DNA of 64,000 nucleotides from Sneathiella marina (GTDB lineage Bacteria > Pseudomonadota > Alphaproteobacteria > Sneathiellales > Sneathiellaceae), in the NCBI RefSeq assembly GCF_023746535.1, contig NZ_CP098747.1, positions 372,001 through 436,000 on the forward strand. Direction: 5' to 3'. Below the pieces are notes generated by a model. The model ran no database searches. It had not been told where the DNA came from and was given only the letters and a program-made list of their open reading frames with translations. Shown here one piece after another: positions 7,606 through 16,759 of the stretch (position 1 is the stretch's first letter; every line of letters starts with the position of its first letter). The position numbers and the translations under genes were made by a program.

Positions 7606-8664
7606 ATGAGTGATAAAGATGCTCCTGCTTGCAGCAAGATTTATAGCAACATATTTACAAGGCAGGTTGCTCCTGTTTTGATGATTGTCTTCAGTTTGTT
7701 GTTGGTGCCAATTGGCCAATCCATCGCCCAGGACATTTCCTTTTTTCGAATTGGTACTGGATCTTCCTCTGGGACCTATTATCCAATAGGGACGCTGATT
7801 GGATCGGTTATCTCCAGCCCACCCGGTAGCCGTGCCTGTGAAGACGGTGGATCTTGCGGCGTCCCAGGGCTCATCGTCACCGGCCAAACCACACGTGGAT
7901 CTATCGCGAACATTGAAGGCGTCATGGCGGGTTCTTTGGAAACAGGGCTCGCGCAATCAGACATGGTTCAAGCTGCATATACAGGAACAGGCGTCTATCG
8001 TTTGAAAGAACCGGCAAAGAACTTGCGCGTTATTGCCAACTTATATCCGGAAAATATCCATCTCGTTGTACGCCGCGATGCCGGTATTGCAAATATTTCC
8101 CAACTTAGAGGCAAGCGAATTTCACTGGATGTTCCAGGCTCAGGCACGCGCGAAAACGCCAAATTAATCCTTTCAGCTTATGGAATTGCGCCGCTCGAAT
8201 ATCAGGCAATTCCTGTAAATGCCGACAAGGCTGTTGGAATGATGTTGAACAAAGAACTGGATGCTTTTTTCTTTGTGGCGGGATATCCAGTTACGGCCGT
8301 TTCAGAGCTAGCAGATACCGGGATCATTGACCTTCTGCCTATCGATGGAAAGGTTGCTGCAAAGATCGTTGAAGAGCACAGTTATTATTCTCTCAGCGAA
8401 ATTCCGGCAAATGTTTACGAGGGGGTTGCCGCGACACCTTCCTTGGCCGTCAGCACCCAATGGGTCGTCAATGCAAATATGGAGGATGATGTTGTATATG
8501 AAGTCACGCGTGCCTTATGGCATCCAAACAACCGGGCTCTTCTGGACAACGGACATTTAAAGGGGAAGCATATTCGTCTTGAAACAGCTTTGGATGGCAT
8601 CGCGACCCCATTACATGCAGGAGCAGAAAAATATTATCGAGAAAATGGAATGATCAAAAACTAG
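7606..8664 (+). CDS. TAXI-family TRAP transporter solute-binding protein
   Basis: A 352-residue periplasmic binding protein of the TAXI (TRAP-associated extracytoplasmic immunogenic) family. A signal peptide ends near SIAQD, about residue 40. Family marks are FFRIGTGSSSGTYYPIG at the mature start, VPGSGTRENAKLIL in the middle and the PHH-like helical C-terminus ending EKYYRENGMI. A cysteine pair (ACEDGGSCG) probably forms a disulfide. The ATG at 7606 has AAGGAG nine bases upstream; a TTG at 7597 is rejected. TAXI receptors deliver small organic acids or amino acids such as glutamate to a fused TRAP permease, but no permease gene is present nearby, so it is an orphan receptor here. Confidence 0.92.
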   Translation: MSDKDAPACSKIYSNIFTRQVAPVLMIVFSLLLVPIGQSIAQDISFFRIGTGSSSGTYYPIGTLIGSVISSPPGSRACEDGGSCGVPGLIVTGQTTRGSIANIEGVMAGSLETGLAQSDMVQAAYTGTGVYRLKEPAKNLRVIANLYPENIHLVVRRDAGIANISQLRGKRISLDVPGSGTRENAKLILSAYGIAPLEYQAIPVNADKAVGMMLNKELDAFFFVAGYPVTAVSELADTGIIDLLPIDGKVAAKIVEEHSYYSLSEIPANVYEGVAATPSLAVSTQWVVNANMEDDVVYEVTRALWHPNNRALLDNGHLKGKHIRLETALDGIATPLHAGAEKYYRENGMIKN

Positions 8665-8737
8665 ATAAGAGCCGTTAATACGGGTTGTATGGGCTAGAGG
8701 GCTTTGTTACTGTCCTTTTAATTCGAGGAGAAGCCCC

Positions 8738-10123
8738 GTGACCCCCAATATTGTATCTGCCGCAAACACAGAAACCCATCCAATTTTTGTCGTCGAGAAG
8801 TCTCAGTTTGATGACTGGCTAATCAGCCAACCAGAGCAATGGCAAAACTGGATCAAATCACAAGGCTTTGAGGCTGAAGGCGGCCGACATTTACTGCTGC
8901 CAAATGAAACATCCCAGTTTAGCTCCGTTTTGTACATTCGAAGTAAAGAGCTTTCAATCTGGTCTCTGGCGGATCTATCAATGAAATTGCCAAAAGGGAC
9001 TTATGCTCTCGAGGCAGAAATATCCCCGAAACAGGCAACTGACATCGCCATTGGCTGGTCTTTGGGAACATATGTGTTTGATCGATATAAAGAGAGTAAA
9101 GCTGAGCCCGCCCAATTGGTCCTACCTTCCGGTGCAGATGCAGCATTGGTCCAGCGGACAGTTAAGGCGACATATCTTGTCCGGGATTTAATCAATATAC
9201 CGGCGGCAGATATGGGGCCATCTGCACTTGAGGCCGCAGCTTCACAAATCGCTGGCGAATTTGAAGCAAGACAAGGCAATATTGTTGGAAGTGATCTCAT
9301 AACCTATCATTATCCCATGGTACATGCCGTTGGTCGGGCAGCTGCGGATCCGCCGCGTGTCATTGATATCACTTGGGGAAACCCGGATGCTCCAAAAGTG
9401 ACTCTTGTCGGGAAGGGGGTCTGTTTCGATACAGGAGGCCTGGATATCAAACCCTCCGCGGGTATGTTGATGATGAAAAAAGATATGGGTGGTGCAGCGA
9501 CGGTTCTCGGTTTGGCACATATGATCATGGATGCCGCGCTACCTGTGCGCCTGCGGGTTCTGATCCCGGCGGTTGAAAACTCAATTTCTGGGAATGCTTA
9601 TCGACCGGGCGATGTCCTAACGAGCCGAAACGGAAAAACCGTTGAAATTGGAAACACAGATGCGGAAGGAAGGCTTGTTTTAGCGGATGCATTAACGGCA
9701 GCAGATGATGATGAGCCAGATTTACTTATTGATATGGCGACATTGACCGGAGCAGCGAGGGTTGCGGTAGGGACGGAAATTTCTGCAACTTTTACGGATG
9801 ATGATGAGTTGTTTGCCGCTTTGGCAGCCCATGCCGAAATTGAGGCGGATCCGGTTTGGAGGCTTCCACTTTGGGACGGATATCGACATTTAATCGACAG
9901 TAAAATTGCCGATATAAATAACGCCGGGTCGAGCTCTTTCGGTGGTGCGATAACAGCTGGGTTGTTCCTGAAGGAATTTGTCGAAAAGAGCAAGAGCTGG
10001 GTTCATTTTGATATCATGGCCTACAATTCACGCAGCAGGCCCGGCCGCCCGATTGGCGGTGAAGCCTTTGCCCTGCGTGCTCTGTATGCAATGATTAGCG
10101 CGCGATATTCAGTTGCACCCTAA
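8738..10123 (+). CDS. leucyl aminopeptidase, M17 family
   Basis: A 461-residue cytosolic M17 aminopeptidase that removes N-terminal residues from peptides with a two-metal site. Metal and catalytic residues are all present: K226, D231, D249, D308 and E310, with the catalytic K238 and R312, in VGKGVCFDTGGLDIKPS, MKKDMGG and NTDAEGRLVLADAL. The N-terminal domain (1-150) is short compared with E. coli PepA, as in PepB-like members. The GTG start at 8738 is supported by GAGGAG seven bases upstream. The last four bases overlap the convergent reductase gene. It probably finishes breakdown of imported peptides. Confidence 0.94.
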   Translation: MTPNIVSAANTETHPIFVVEKSQFDDWLISQPEQWQNWIKSQGFEAEGGRHLLLPNETSQFSSVLYIRSKELSIWSLADLSMKLPKGTYALEAEISPKQATDIAIGWSLGTYVFDRYKESKAEPAQLVLPSGADAALVQRTVKATYLVRDLINIPAADMGPSALEAAASQIAGEFEARQGNIVGSDLITYHYPMVHAVGRAAADPPRVIDITWGNPDAPKVTLVGKGVCFDTGGLDIKPSAGMLMMKKDMGGAATVLGLAHMIMDAALPVRLRVLIPAVENSISGNAYRPGDVLTSRNGKTVEIGNTDAEGRLVLADALTAADDDEPDLLIDMATLTGAARVAVGTEISATFTDDDELFAALAAHAEIEADPVWRLPLWDGYRHLIDSKIADINNAGSSSFGGAITAGLFLKEFVEKSKSWVHFDIMAYNSRSRPGRPIGGEAFALRALYAMISARYSVAP

Positions 10124-11049
10124 TAGCCTTTATCCACATCAACAGCATAGAGAAGTTCTTCTCCATTCTGAGTACGAATGATATTTTGAGCCACTAGTTT
10201 TGCCACGCTTTCAGGGTCCGAAATACTTGCCACATGAGGGGTAATCCGGATTTTTGGATGTTCCCAAAACGGATGCTCCTCTGGAAGGGGTTCTATACGG
10301 AACACATCAAGGGTGGCTGCGGAAAGATGGTCGCTATTTAATGCCGCAATTAAGTCTTCGTCGACCACATGAGGCCCCCTTCCGGCGTTGATAATGCTCG
10401 CCCCTTTGGGCAGCTTTGCGAAAAGATCTGCATTGAGGAAATCTGTCGTAGCGGCTGTCAGGGGCAACAGGCAGACGAGAATTTCCGTGCGTGCCAGAAA
10501 CGCATCCAGCTGATCTTTGCCAAAAAAGCTGGTAACGCCATCGATTTTCTTTTCAGATCTACTCCAACCCGCAACATCAAAGTTAAGGGCTGTTAGTGCG
10601 CTTGCTGCGTCACCACCAAGTTCTCCCATTCCCAAAATTCCAACTTTTCGGTCGGACGCAAAGGGGGCGAATTCTTCTTTCCATATCTTCTGCTGCTGAT
10701 TATTGTCATAGATAATTTCGAAACGATGATGATTGAGGACATGCTGCACAACATATTCTGTCATCCGTCCGGTTAAATTCGGATCGACAACTCGGGAAAA
10801 CGGCAAATGGCGCGGAAAATCCGGATCTGACAGAAGATGATCAACGCCAGCCCCTAAAGAATAAACAGCCTGCAGGTTATTGAACGTGGCCAACTCACCA
10901 TGGGGCATCTTCCAGCATAGGGCATATTTGATATCATCCCGATCTCCGATGTCGGGCCAAATACGAACTTCCAGATCCGGAATATATTTATTTAATTCGC
11001 GTCGCCACCAGTCGGCTCGATCAACGTTACTTTTGAACAGCAAAGCCAT
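10120..11049 (-). CDS. ghrA: glyoxylate/hydroxypyruvate reductase A-like D-2-hydroxyacid dehydrogenase
   Basis: A 309-residue NAD(P)-dependent D-isomer-specific 2-hydroxyacid dehydrogenase of the GhrA type, expected to reduce glyoxylate and hydroxypyruvate. The Rossmann loop is GMGELG (140-145), and the catalytic residues are Arg224 (NAGRGP), Glu253 (FRIEPLP) and His272 (TPHVAS). The segment YSLGAGVDHL near residue 64 and the terminal ENxxRxxxGE-like region fit the GhrA clade. ATG 11049 is preceded by a GGAGGC-like site. It is read leftward, 51 bases past the end of the peptide ABC operon, and could be partly read through from it. Confidence 0.88.
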   Translation of the reverse strand: MALLFKSNVDRADWWRRELNKYIPDLEVRIWPDIGDRDDIKYALCWKMPHGELATFNNLQAVYSLGAGVDHLLSDPDFPRHLPFSRVVDPNLTGRMTEYVVQHVLNHHRFEIIYDNNQQQKIWKEEFAPFASDRKVGILGMGELGGDAASALTALNFDVAGWSRSEKKIDGVTSFFGKDQLDAFLARTEILVCLLPLTAATTDFLNADLFAKLPKGASIINAGRGPHVVDEDLIAALNSDHLSAATLDVFRIEPLPEEHPFWEHPKIRITPHVASISDPESVAKLVAQNIIRTQNGEELLYAVDVDKGY

Positions 11050-11100
11050 TTTTTGCCTCCAGCCTCTTATTGGGGATGTTTACTTATAAAGAATGAGTGA

Positions 11101-12723
11101 TTACGTACTAAGAATATTGCTGCCGGCCGTTTCCAAATCAAACGCCGCCTTCATCAATGCTTTTGTATAGTCTGTCTGCGGGTTGTCAAAGATTTGTTTA
11201 GAATGGCCCTGCTCAACGATTTTGCCATGACGCATGACGATGACACTATCCGCCAGCGCGCGAACAACTTTAAGGTCGTGGCTGATAAATAGATAGGTAA
11301 GGTTATGGCGGTTTTGCAAATCGCGCAGCAAATCAACGATCTGGGCTTGTACAGACATATCAAGTGCAGAAGTCGGTTCGTCGAGAACAATAAATTTTGG
11401 TTTCAGGATCAGGGCGCGTGCGATGGCAATACGCTGACGTTGGCCACCTGAAAACTCATGTGGATATCTATCCTGGGCTTCGGGTGGAATACCAACTTCC
11501 TTTAGAATGTCGGAAATCCGTTCCCGGCGTTCTAATGGATCGCCCCGACCTTCATGAACCGTTAGCCCTTCTTCAATAATCTGGGCGACTGACAAGCGCG
11601 GACTTAGGCTGGAATAGGGATCCTGAAAAACAATCTGAATTTCAGATCGCAGAGGACGCAATGTTTTCCATTTGGCGTTCTGAATAGACTGCCCTTCAAA
11701 CAAGATATCTCCTTTAGAGGAGATTAACCGCAAAAGAGCCAATCCGAGGGTAGATTTACCTGACCCGCTTTCTCCGACAACACCGACGGTATGCCCCTGT
11801 TTTACAGATACTGAAATATCATCAACAGCACGAACATAATCAATGGTACGCTTGAAAAACCCGGCCTTTATCGGAAAATAAACTTTCAGATTTCGGCCAC
11901 CCATAATTTCGGGTAGCGCTTCATTCTTCGGTACGGGCAGACCCTTTGGTTCAGCCTCAAGCAGCATTCGTGTATATTCATGCTGCGGATTGGAAAATAG
12001 CTGTTCCGCGTTATTGGCCTCGACAATTTCGCCGTCTGTCATAACACAAACATTTTTGGCCATCTTGCGGACAATTCCCAGATCATGGGTAATGAGCAAT
12101 ATGGCCATTCCCAGACGGTCCTGGAGTTCCAATAACAATTCGAGAATTTGCGCCTGGATTGTTACGTCCAAAGCCGTTGTCGGTTCATCAGCAATCAATA
12201 AATCCGGCTCATTGGCCAATGCCATTGCAATCATGACACGCTGACGCTGGCCACCGGATAATTCATGGGGAAACGCGTTCAATCGCTCGTCAATAGCGTC
12301 CAGGCCCACGAGCTCCAGCAATTCGCGGACGCGTGCAGCAGCGGCGGCGGGCTTCATCCCTTTATGCACCAGCAAGGTTTCGTTTATCTGCTTCTCAATT
12401 GTGTGCAAAGGGTTCAACGATGTCATTGGCTCCTGGAAAATCATGGAAATATTTTTCCCTCTGATTTTCCGCATGTCCTTTTTCGCTTTCCCAACGACTT
12501 CCATGCCATCGACAATTATGGATCCTTTTGGGTGCTTCGCAAGGGGGTAGGGGAGCAATTGCAATAGGCTGAGGGCGGTAACCGACTTACCAGAACCGCT
12601 TTCACCAACAAGCGCTAACGTCTCCCCTTTTTCAATTGAGAAAGAAACACCCTTAACCGCTGGGACATCAACGCCGTCCGTTTTAAATGTGACCCAAAGA
12701 TCCTGTACGTCTATGAGTGCCAT
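11101..12723 (-). CDS. yejF: peptide ABC transporter ATP-binding protein, fused double NBD (YejF-like)
   Basis: A 540-residue protein with two complete ABC ATPase domains. Walker A GESGSGKS is at 40-47 and again near residue 315, the signatures LSGGQRQ and FSGGQRQ precede Walker B segments LLIADEP and FIVLDEP, and oligopeptide-type C-terminal extensions ([22 protein letters not shown]) end each half. This fused arrangement is typical of YejF, which powers uptake of oligopeptides and peptide antibiotics such as microcin C in E. coli. The start overlaps the stop of yejE by one base, so it is translationally coupled. It is the last gene of the leftward operon. Confidence 0.94.
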   Translation of the reverse strand: MALIDVQDLWVTFKTDGVDVPAVKGVSFSIEKGETLALVGESGSGKSVTALSLLQLLPYPLAKHPKGSIIVDGMEVVGKAKKDMRKIRGKNISMIFQEPMTSLNPLHTIEKQINETLLVHKGMKPAAAAARVRELLELVGLDAIDERLNAFPHELSGGQRQRVMIAMALANEPDLLIADEPTTALDVTIQAQILELLLELQDRLGMAILLITHDLGIVRKMAKNVCVMTDGEIVEANNAEQLFSNPQHEYTRMLLEAEPKGLPVPKNEALPEIMGGRNLKVYFPIKAGFFKRTIDYVRAVDDISVSVKQGHTVGVVGESGSGKSTLGLALLRLISSKGDILFEGQSIQNAKWKTLRPLRSEIQIVFQDPYSSLSPRLSVAQIIEEGLTVHEGRGDPLERRERISDILKEVGIPPEAQDRYPHEFSGGQRQRIAIARALILKPKFIVLDEPTSALDMSVQAQIVDLLRDLQNRHNLTYLFISHDLKVVRALADSVIVMRHGKIVEQGHSKQIFDNPQTDYTKALMKAAFDLETAGSNILST

Positions 12724-13748
12724 TATTGAAAGGTCTTTCTGGGATCAAAGGCATCGCGGATGCCCTCTTGCATAAAGAAAGCAAGTGTCAACATGATAGA
12801 AAGGGTGAGAAAAGCGGTGATTCCCAGCCATGGAGCTTGGAGGTTTGCCTTGCCTTGGGCGAGCAGTTCGCCAAGCGAGGCGGAGCCCGGTGGAAGGCCA
12901 AGCCCCAGAAAATCGAGAGATGTCAAACTGACAATGGAACCGGTCAGAATGAAAGGCAAAAAAGTAAGAGCTGAAACCATGGAATTGGGCAGGAGATGCT
13001 TGAACATTATTACGCTATCACGAACACCTAAAGCGCGAGCCGCCCGAACATAGTCAAAATTCCGAGATCGCAAAAACTCTGCCCGGACAACACCGACGAG
13101 ACTTGGCCAGCTAAAAAGTAACAGGAGAACCAACAGAATGACAAATGTTGGTTCGATAAGTGAGGCGAGAATTATCAGAATATATAAACTTGGCATACCG
13201 CCCCAGATCTCTAAAAGCCGTTGAAAAATCAGGTCAGTCCAGCCTCCAAAATATCCTTGTACGGCCCCTGCACTGACACCGATTAAGGAGCTGAAAATGG
13301 TGAGGATTAGACCGAAGGCGACCGATATACGATACCCGTATATTACGCGCGCAAGAACGTCCCGTCCCTGATCGTCAGTTCCGAGCCAGTTTTCTGAATC
13401 AGGCGGGGAGGGGGCAGGTGATTTCAAGTCATAATTGATCGTCGTGTAGCTATATCGGATCGGTGGCCATATTTGCCAGCCATCTTCTTCGATGAGTTCC
13501 GCCACGAAAGGATCCCGATAATCCGTTGCGGTTTCAAAATCTCCGCCGAAATCTGTCTCCGGATAGGTGACAAAAGTCGGGAAATAAAATTGGTCTTTGT
13601 AGGAAACCAGTAAGGGCTTGTCGTTGGCAATGAACTCGGCGAAAAGCGAAAGTACGAAAAGACCGACGAAGAAGATCATCGACCAGTAACCGCGCCTATT
13701 GGCTTTAAAATTCTGATATCGGCGGCGATTTATGGCGGATAAGCTCAC
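12723..13748 (-). CDS. yejE: peptide ABC transporter permease (YejE-like)
   Basis: A 341-residue inner-membrane permease of the DppC/YejE class. It has one N-terminal membrane segment (about 18-38), a long periplasmic stretch containing YSYTTINYDLKSPAPSPPDSENWLGTDD-type residues (LGTDDQGRDVLARV is the family mark), then five membrane helices. The EAA loop that contacts the ATPase is seen in RAARALGVRDSVIMFKHLLPN. It is read after yejB with only two bases between and shares one base with yejF. It forms the channel with YejB. Confidence 0.93.
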   Translation of the reverse strand: MSLSAINRRRYQNFKANRRGYWSMIFFVGLFVLSLFAEFIANDKPLLVSYKDQFYFPTFVTYPETDFGGDFETATDYRDPFVAELIEEDGWQIWPPIRYSYTTINYDLKSPAPSPPDSENWLGTDDQGRDVLARVIYGYRISVAFGLILTIFSSLIGVSAGAVQGYFGGWTDLIFQRLLEIWGGMPSLYILIILASLIEPTFVILLVLLLLFSWPSLVGVVRAEFLRSRNFDYVRAARALGVRDSVIMFKHLLPNSMVSALTFLPFILTGSIVSLTSLDFLGLGLPPGSASLGELLAQGKANLQAPWLGITAFLTLSIMLTLAFFMQEGIRDAFDPRKTFQ

Positions 13749-13750
13749 CT

Positions 13751-14854
13751 TTATGCCTCCCGTGCTTCAAAATCGATGCGAGGGTCTATCAAGGTGTAAG
13801 TCAAATCACCGATAAGGTTCATAATGAGACCCAGCAGCGCAAATACATAGACAGTCGCGAATATGACGGGATAGTCGCGATTGATGGCGGCTTCAAATCC
13901 CAGCAAGCCAAGGCCGTCGAGACTGAAAATAACCTCGATTAGCAATGAGCCAGTGAATAAAATGCCAATGAAGGCGCTAGGAAATCCAGCGATAACGATA
14001 AGCATGGCATTGCGAAAGACATGGCCATAAAGGACCCTGTTTTCGCTTAGTCCTTTTGCGCGTGCCGTTAAGACATATTGCTGGCTGATTTGATCGAGAA
14101 AAGAATTCTTGGTAAGTTGTGTAAGAGCGGCGAAACCGCCAATAACCATTGCCGCAACGGGGAGAGTAATATGCCAGAGATAATCGGTTACTTTTCCAAA
14201 TAAACTCATTTGGTCCCAGTTCTCGGACGTTAAACCACGTAAGGGGAACCAGTCCCAATAGGAACCGCCCGCGAATAAAACAATCAATGCAACAGCGAAC
14301 AGAAAACTAGGAATGGCATTTCCAATTATGACCAGTGAACTGGTCCATACATCAAATCGGGAGCCATCACGAACGGCCTTCGCGACCCCTAACGGAATTG
14401 AAATCATATAAACCAGAAGTGTCGTCCAAAGCCCCAGAGAAATGGATACAGGGAGTTTTTCAATGACAAGGTTCACAACGGATTCATCGCGGAAATAGCT
14501 GGTGCCAAAATCAAACACCAGATAATTCTTCATCATCAGGAAGAAACGCTCATAAGCTGGTTTGTCGAAACCGAACTGGACTTCCAATTCCTTGATAAAT
14601 TCCGGGTCCAGGCCTTGCGCTCCTCGATAGGAGCTTTCTCCCCCCAAGCTGGTGGTGGCAGTGCCGCCTGCCGCATCACCGCTCGCACTACCGCCAATAC
14701 GCGAGGTGGCGCCGACTGCTGTGCCTTGAATTTCAGCAATAATTTGTTCGATCGGGCCGCCAGGGGCAAATTGTATAACAACGAAATTGAGGACCATGAT
14801 GCCGAAAAGGGTCGGGATCATGAGTAACAAGCGTCTCAGTATATAGGCAAACAA
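13751..14854 (-). CDS. yejB: peptide ABC transporter permease (YejB-like)
   Basis: A 367-residue permease of the DppB/YejB class. [18 protein letters not shown] at the N-terminus is the typical first membrane segment. It is followed by a periplasmic insert that here includes a Gly/Ser/Ala-rich low-complexity run (about residues 45-75), which probably makes a flexible loop and is longer than I expect. Five further helices follow, with the EAA motif in [22 protein letters not shown]. It lies 29 bases downstream of the nearer binding-protein gene and two bases upstream of yejE. Confidence 0.93.
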   Translation of the reverse strand: MFAYILRRLLLMIPTLFGIMVLNFVVIQFAPGGPIEQIIAEIQGTAVGATSRIGGSASGDAAGGTATTSLGGESSYRGAQGLDPEFIKELEVQFGFDKPAYERFFLMMKNYLVFDFGTSYFRDESVVNLVIEKLPVSISLGLWTTLLVYMISIPLGVAKAVRDGSRFDVWTSSLVIIGNAIPSFLFAVALIVLFAGGSYWDWFPLRGLTSENWDQMSLFGKVTDYLWHITLPVAAMVIGGFAALTQLTKNSFLDQISQQYVLTARAKGLSENRVLYGHVFRNAMLIVIAGFPSAFIGILFTGSLLIEVIFSLDGLGLLGFEAAINRDYPVIFATVYVFALLGLIMNLIGDLTYTLIDPRIDFEAREA

Positions 14855-14883
14855 AAACTATCCCCTCTTGCCCATGACAAGGC

Positions 14884-16734
14884 TTACTTTCCCCGGCGCT
14901 CCGCCAGATCTTTGGCTTTCACAGGATCATACCACCAGCTGTGCAGAACCGCACGATCAAAACCGGGTTTTTTGGCATCTGGTCGACCGAATTTATCCCA
15001 ATAAGCTATAAAGTTTGTGTTTTTGTACCATTGCGGGATGAAATAATAGTTCCACATCAAAACGCGATCTAACGCGCGCGCTGCCGCCGTCAGGTCTTCT
15101 CGTGATTTAGCTTGGATAATTTTTTCAACCAGGCTGTCAATTGCAGGGTTTTTGGCTCCGGCAATGTTTAGACCACCATCTATGTCTGCTGACGTCGAAC
15201 TCCACCAATCCCGTTGTTCAACACCTGGAATCTGCGGCTGTGGAAATCGCCGGACGATTATATCAAAATCAAATGAACGCATGCGGTTTTGCCAGCTGGC
15301 GGAATCGATAACACGAACAGAGGCGTCTATACCCAATCGCCGAAGGTTTTTTACATAGGGGTTAATTATTCGGGTGAATGACTGTTCGTACAACAGAAAT
15401 TCAGCTGTCATCTGGCTTCCAGATTGATCCACCAGCTTTTTATTTTCCAGGGTCCAGCCGGCAGCTTTGAAAAGACCAAGTGCTTCTCTAATCTGCGGAC
15501 GAATATTCCCAGATCCATTTGTCTTGGAAGGTGAAAATTCGGCAAGGAAAATGTCCGCTGGAAGGGTTTCACGCCAAGGATCGAGGAGATTCAGTTCAGC
15601 TTCCGAAGGCAATCCCGTCGCTTTCATGTCCGAATTTTCGAAAACCGAGCCCAATCGATCATATAACCCATAGAATAAGTTCGTATTCGTCCATTCAAAA
15701 TCAAACAGAAGATCAAAGGCCTTGCGAACTCGAACATCCTCAAACGGCGCACGTCGTGTATTCATGAAAAATGCTTGCAACCCCGTCAAAGACGAATTTT
15801 GCAAGGTATCTCGTAATATATACCCTGCGCGGACAGCAGGTTTGTTTTCATATTCTGTCGCCCAACTCCGCGATGTGAACTCTTCTCTAAAATCATACTC
15901 GCCGGCAAAGAAGGCTTCCAAAGCGATTGTTCTGTCACGATAGTAGTCCACGTGAATGCTGCCAAAATTATAGCGTCCCTTATGAACGGGCAGGTTCTCT
16001 GCCCAGTGATTTTTTATCCTCTTATAAGTGATGGATCGACCAGGGCTGACTTTCGCAACTTTGTAGGGCCCCGATCCCATAAGCGGATCCATACTTGTCA
16101 CACCGAACTTTCGATCCTTAAACGACGCTTTGGAGAGAATCGGCATCACGGCGATTTGCCGGGGTAAATCTCTGGTCAGCGCGTCTTCCCTAAAATTAAA
16201 GCGGATTTTAAGGGGAGATAGAATTGTAGTGTCCATAATATCGCGATACTGAAATCGATAGCGAGGATGGCCTTCCGTTTTCAATGTCTCGAAAGTAAAA
16301 GCCACATCCTCTGCTGTGATCGGACTATCGTCATGAAAACGGGCGGTCGATCTCAAGCTGAATTCAACCCATCGGCCTTTTTCGTCAACTGTCGCGGATT
16401 CCGCCAAAAGGCCGTAGACCGCATCCGGCTCATCAAGAGACCGGGTCATCAATTGTGTGAAAGTATATTCAGTCTTACCGCCAATATCTCCATTGACGAT
16501 GCCGACTTTTCCTTTAAGTAAAAAGGGATTGAGGCTATCGAAACTATCGATGTCCCGCAGCTTTATGGCACCACCTTTCGGAGCATCAGGGTTTACATAA
16601 TCGAAATGTTTAAAATCAGCCTTGTATTTTAAATCACCGAAAGCAGACAGGCCATATTGCGGAACAGGTTCAGCCAGGCTATAGGTGGCAAACACCACCC
16701 CAACAATCAGGGCTTGGAAGAATGTAGCTTTCAA
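14884..16734 (-). CDS. yejA: peptide ABC transporter substrate-binding protein, copy 1 (YejA-like)
   Basis: A 616-residue periplasmic binding protein of the SBP_bac_5 class and YejA type, with a short signal peptide (FFQALIVGVVFATYSLA). Family marks are YGLSAFGDLKYKADFKHFDYVNPDAPKGG at the start of the mature protein, shown here only as its type, WVEFSLRSTARFHDDSPI, and GSGPYKVAKVSPGRSI. It is the second gene of the operon, 25 bases after copy 2 and 29 before yejB. It is clearly homologous to copy 2 and of the same length (both 616 residues) but quite diverged, so the duplication is old and the copies probably differ in peptide preference. Confidence 0.93.
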   Translation of the reverse strand: MKATFFQALIVGVVFATYSLAEPVPQYGLSAFGDLKYKADFKHFDYVNPDAPKGGAIKLRDIDSFDSLNPFLLKGKVGIVNGDIGGKTEYTFTQLMTRSLDEPDAVYGLLAESATVDEKGRWVEFSLRSTARFHDDSPITAEDVAFTFETLKTEGHPRYRFQYRDIMDTTILSPLKIRFNFREDALTRDLPRQIAVMPILSKASFKDRKFGVTSMDPLMGSGPYKVAKVSPGRSITYKRIKNHWAENLPVHKGRYNFGSIHVDYYRDRTIALEAFFAGEYDFREEFTSRSWATEYENKPAVRAGYILRDTLQNSSLTGLQAFFMNTRRAPFEDVRVRKAFDLLFDFEWTNTNLFYGLYDRLGSVFENSDMKATGLPSEAELNLLDPWRETLPADIFLAEFSPSKTNGSGNIRPQIREALGLFKAAGWTLENKKLVDQSGSQMTAEFLLYEQSFTRIINPYVKNLRRLGIDASVRVIDSASWQNRMRSFDFDIIVRRFPQPQIPGVEQRDWWSSTSADIDGGLNIAGAKNPAIDSLVEKIIQAKSREDLTAAARALDRVLMWNYYFIPQWYKNTNFIAYWDKFGRPDAKKPGFDRAVLHSWWYDPVKAKDLAERRGK

Positions 16735-16759
16735 GAAATACGCTCCAATCGTGATTCCC

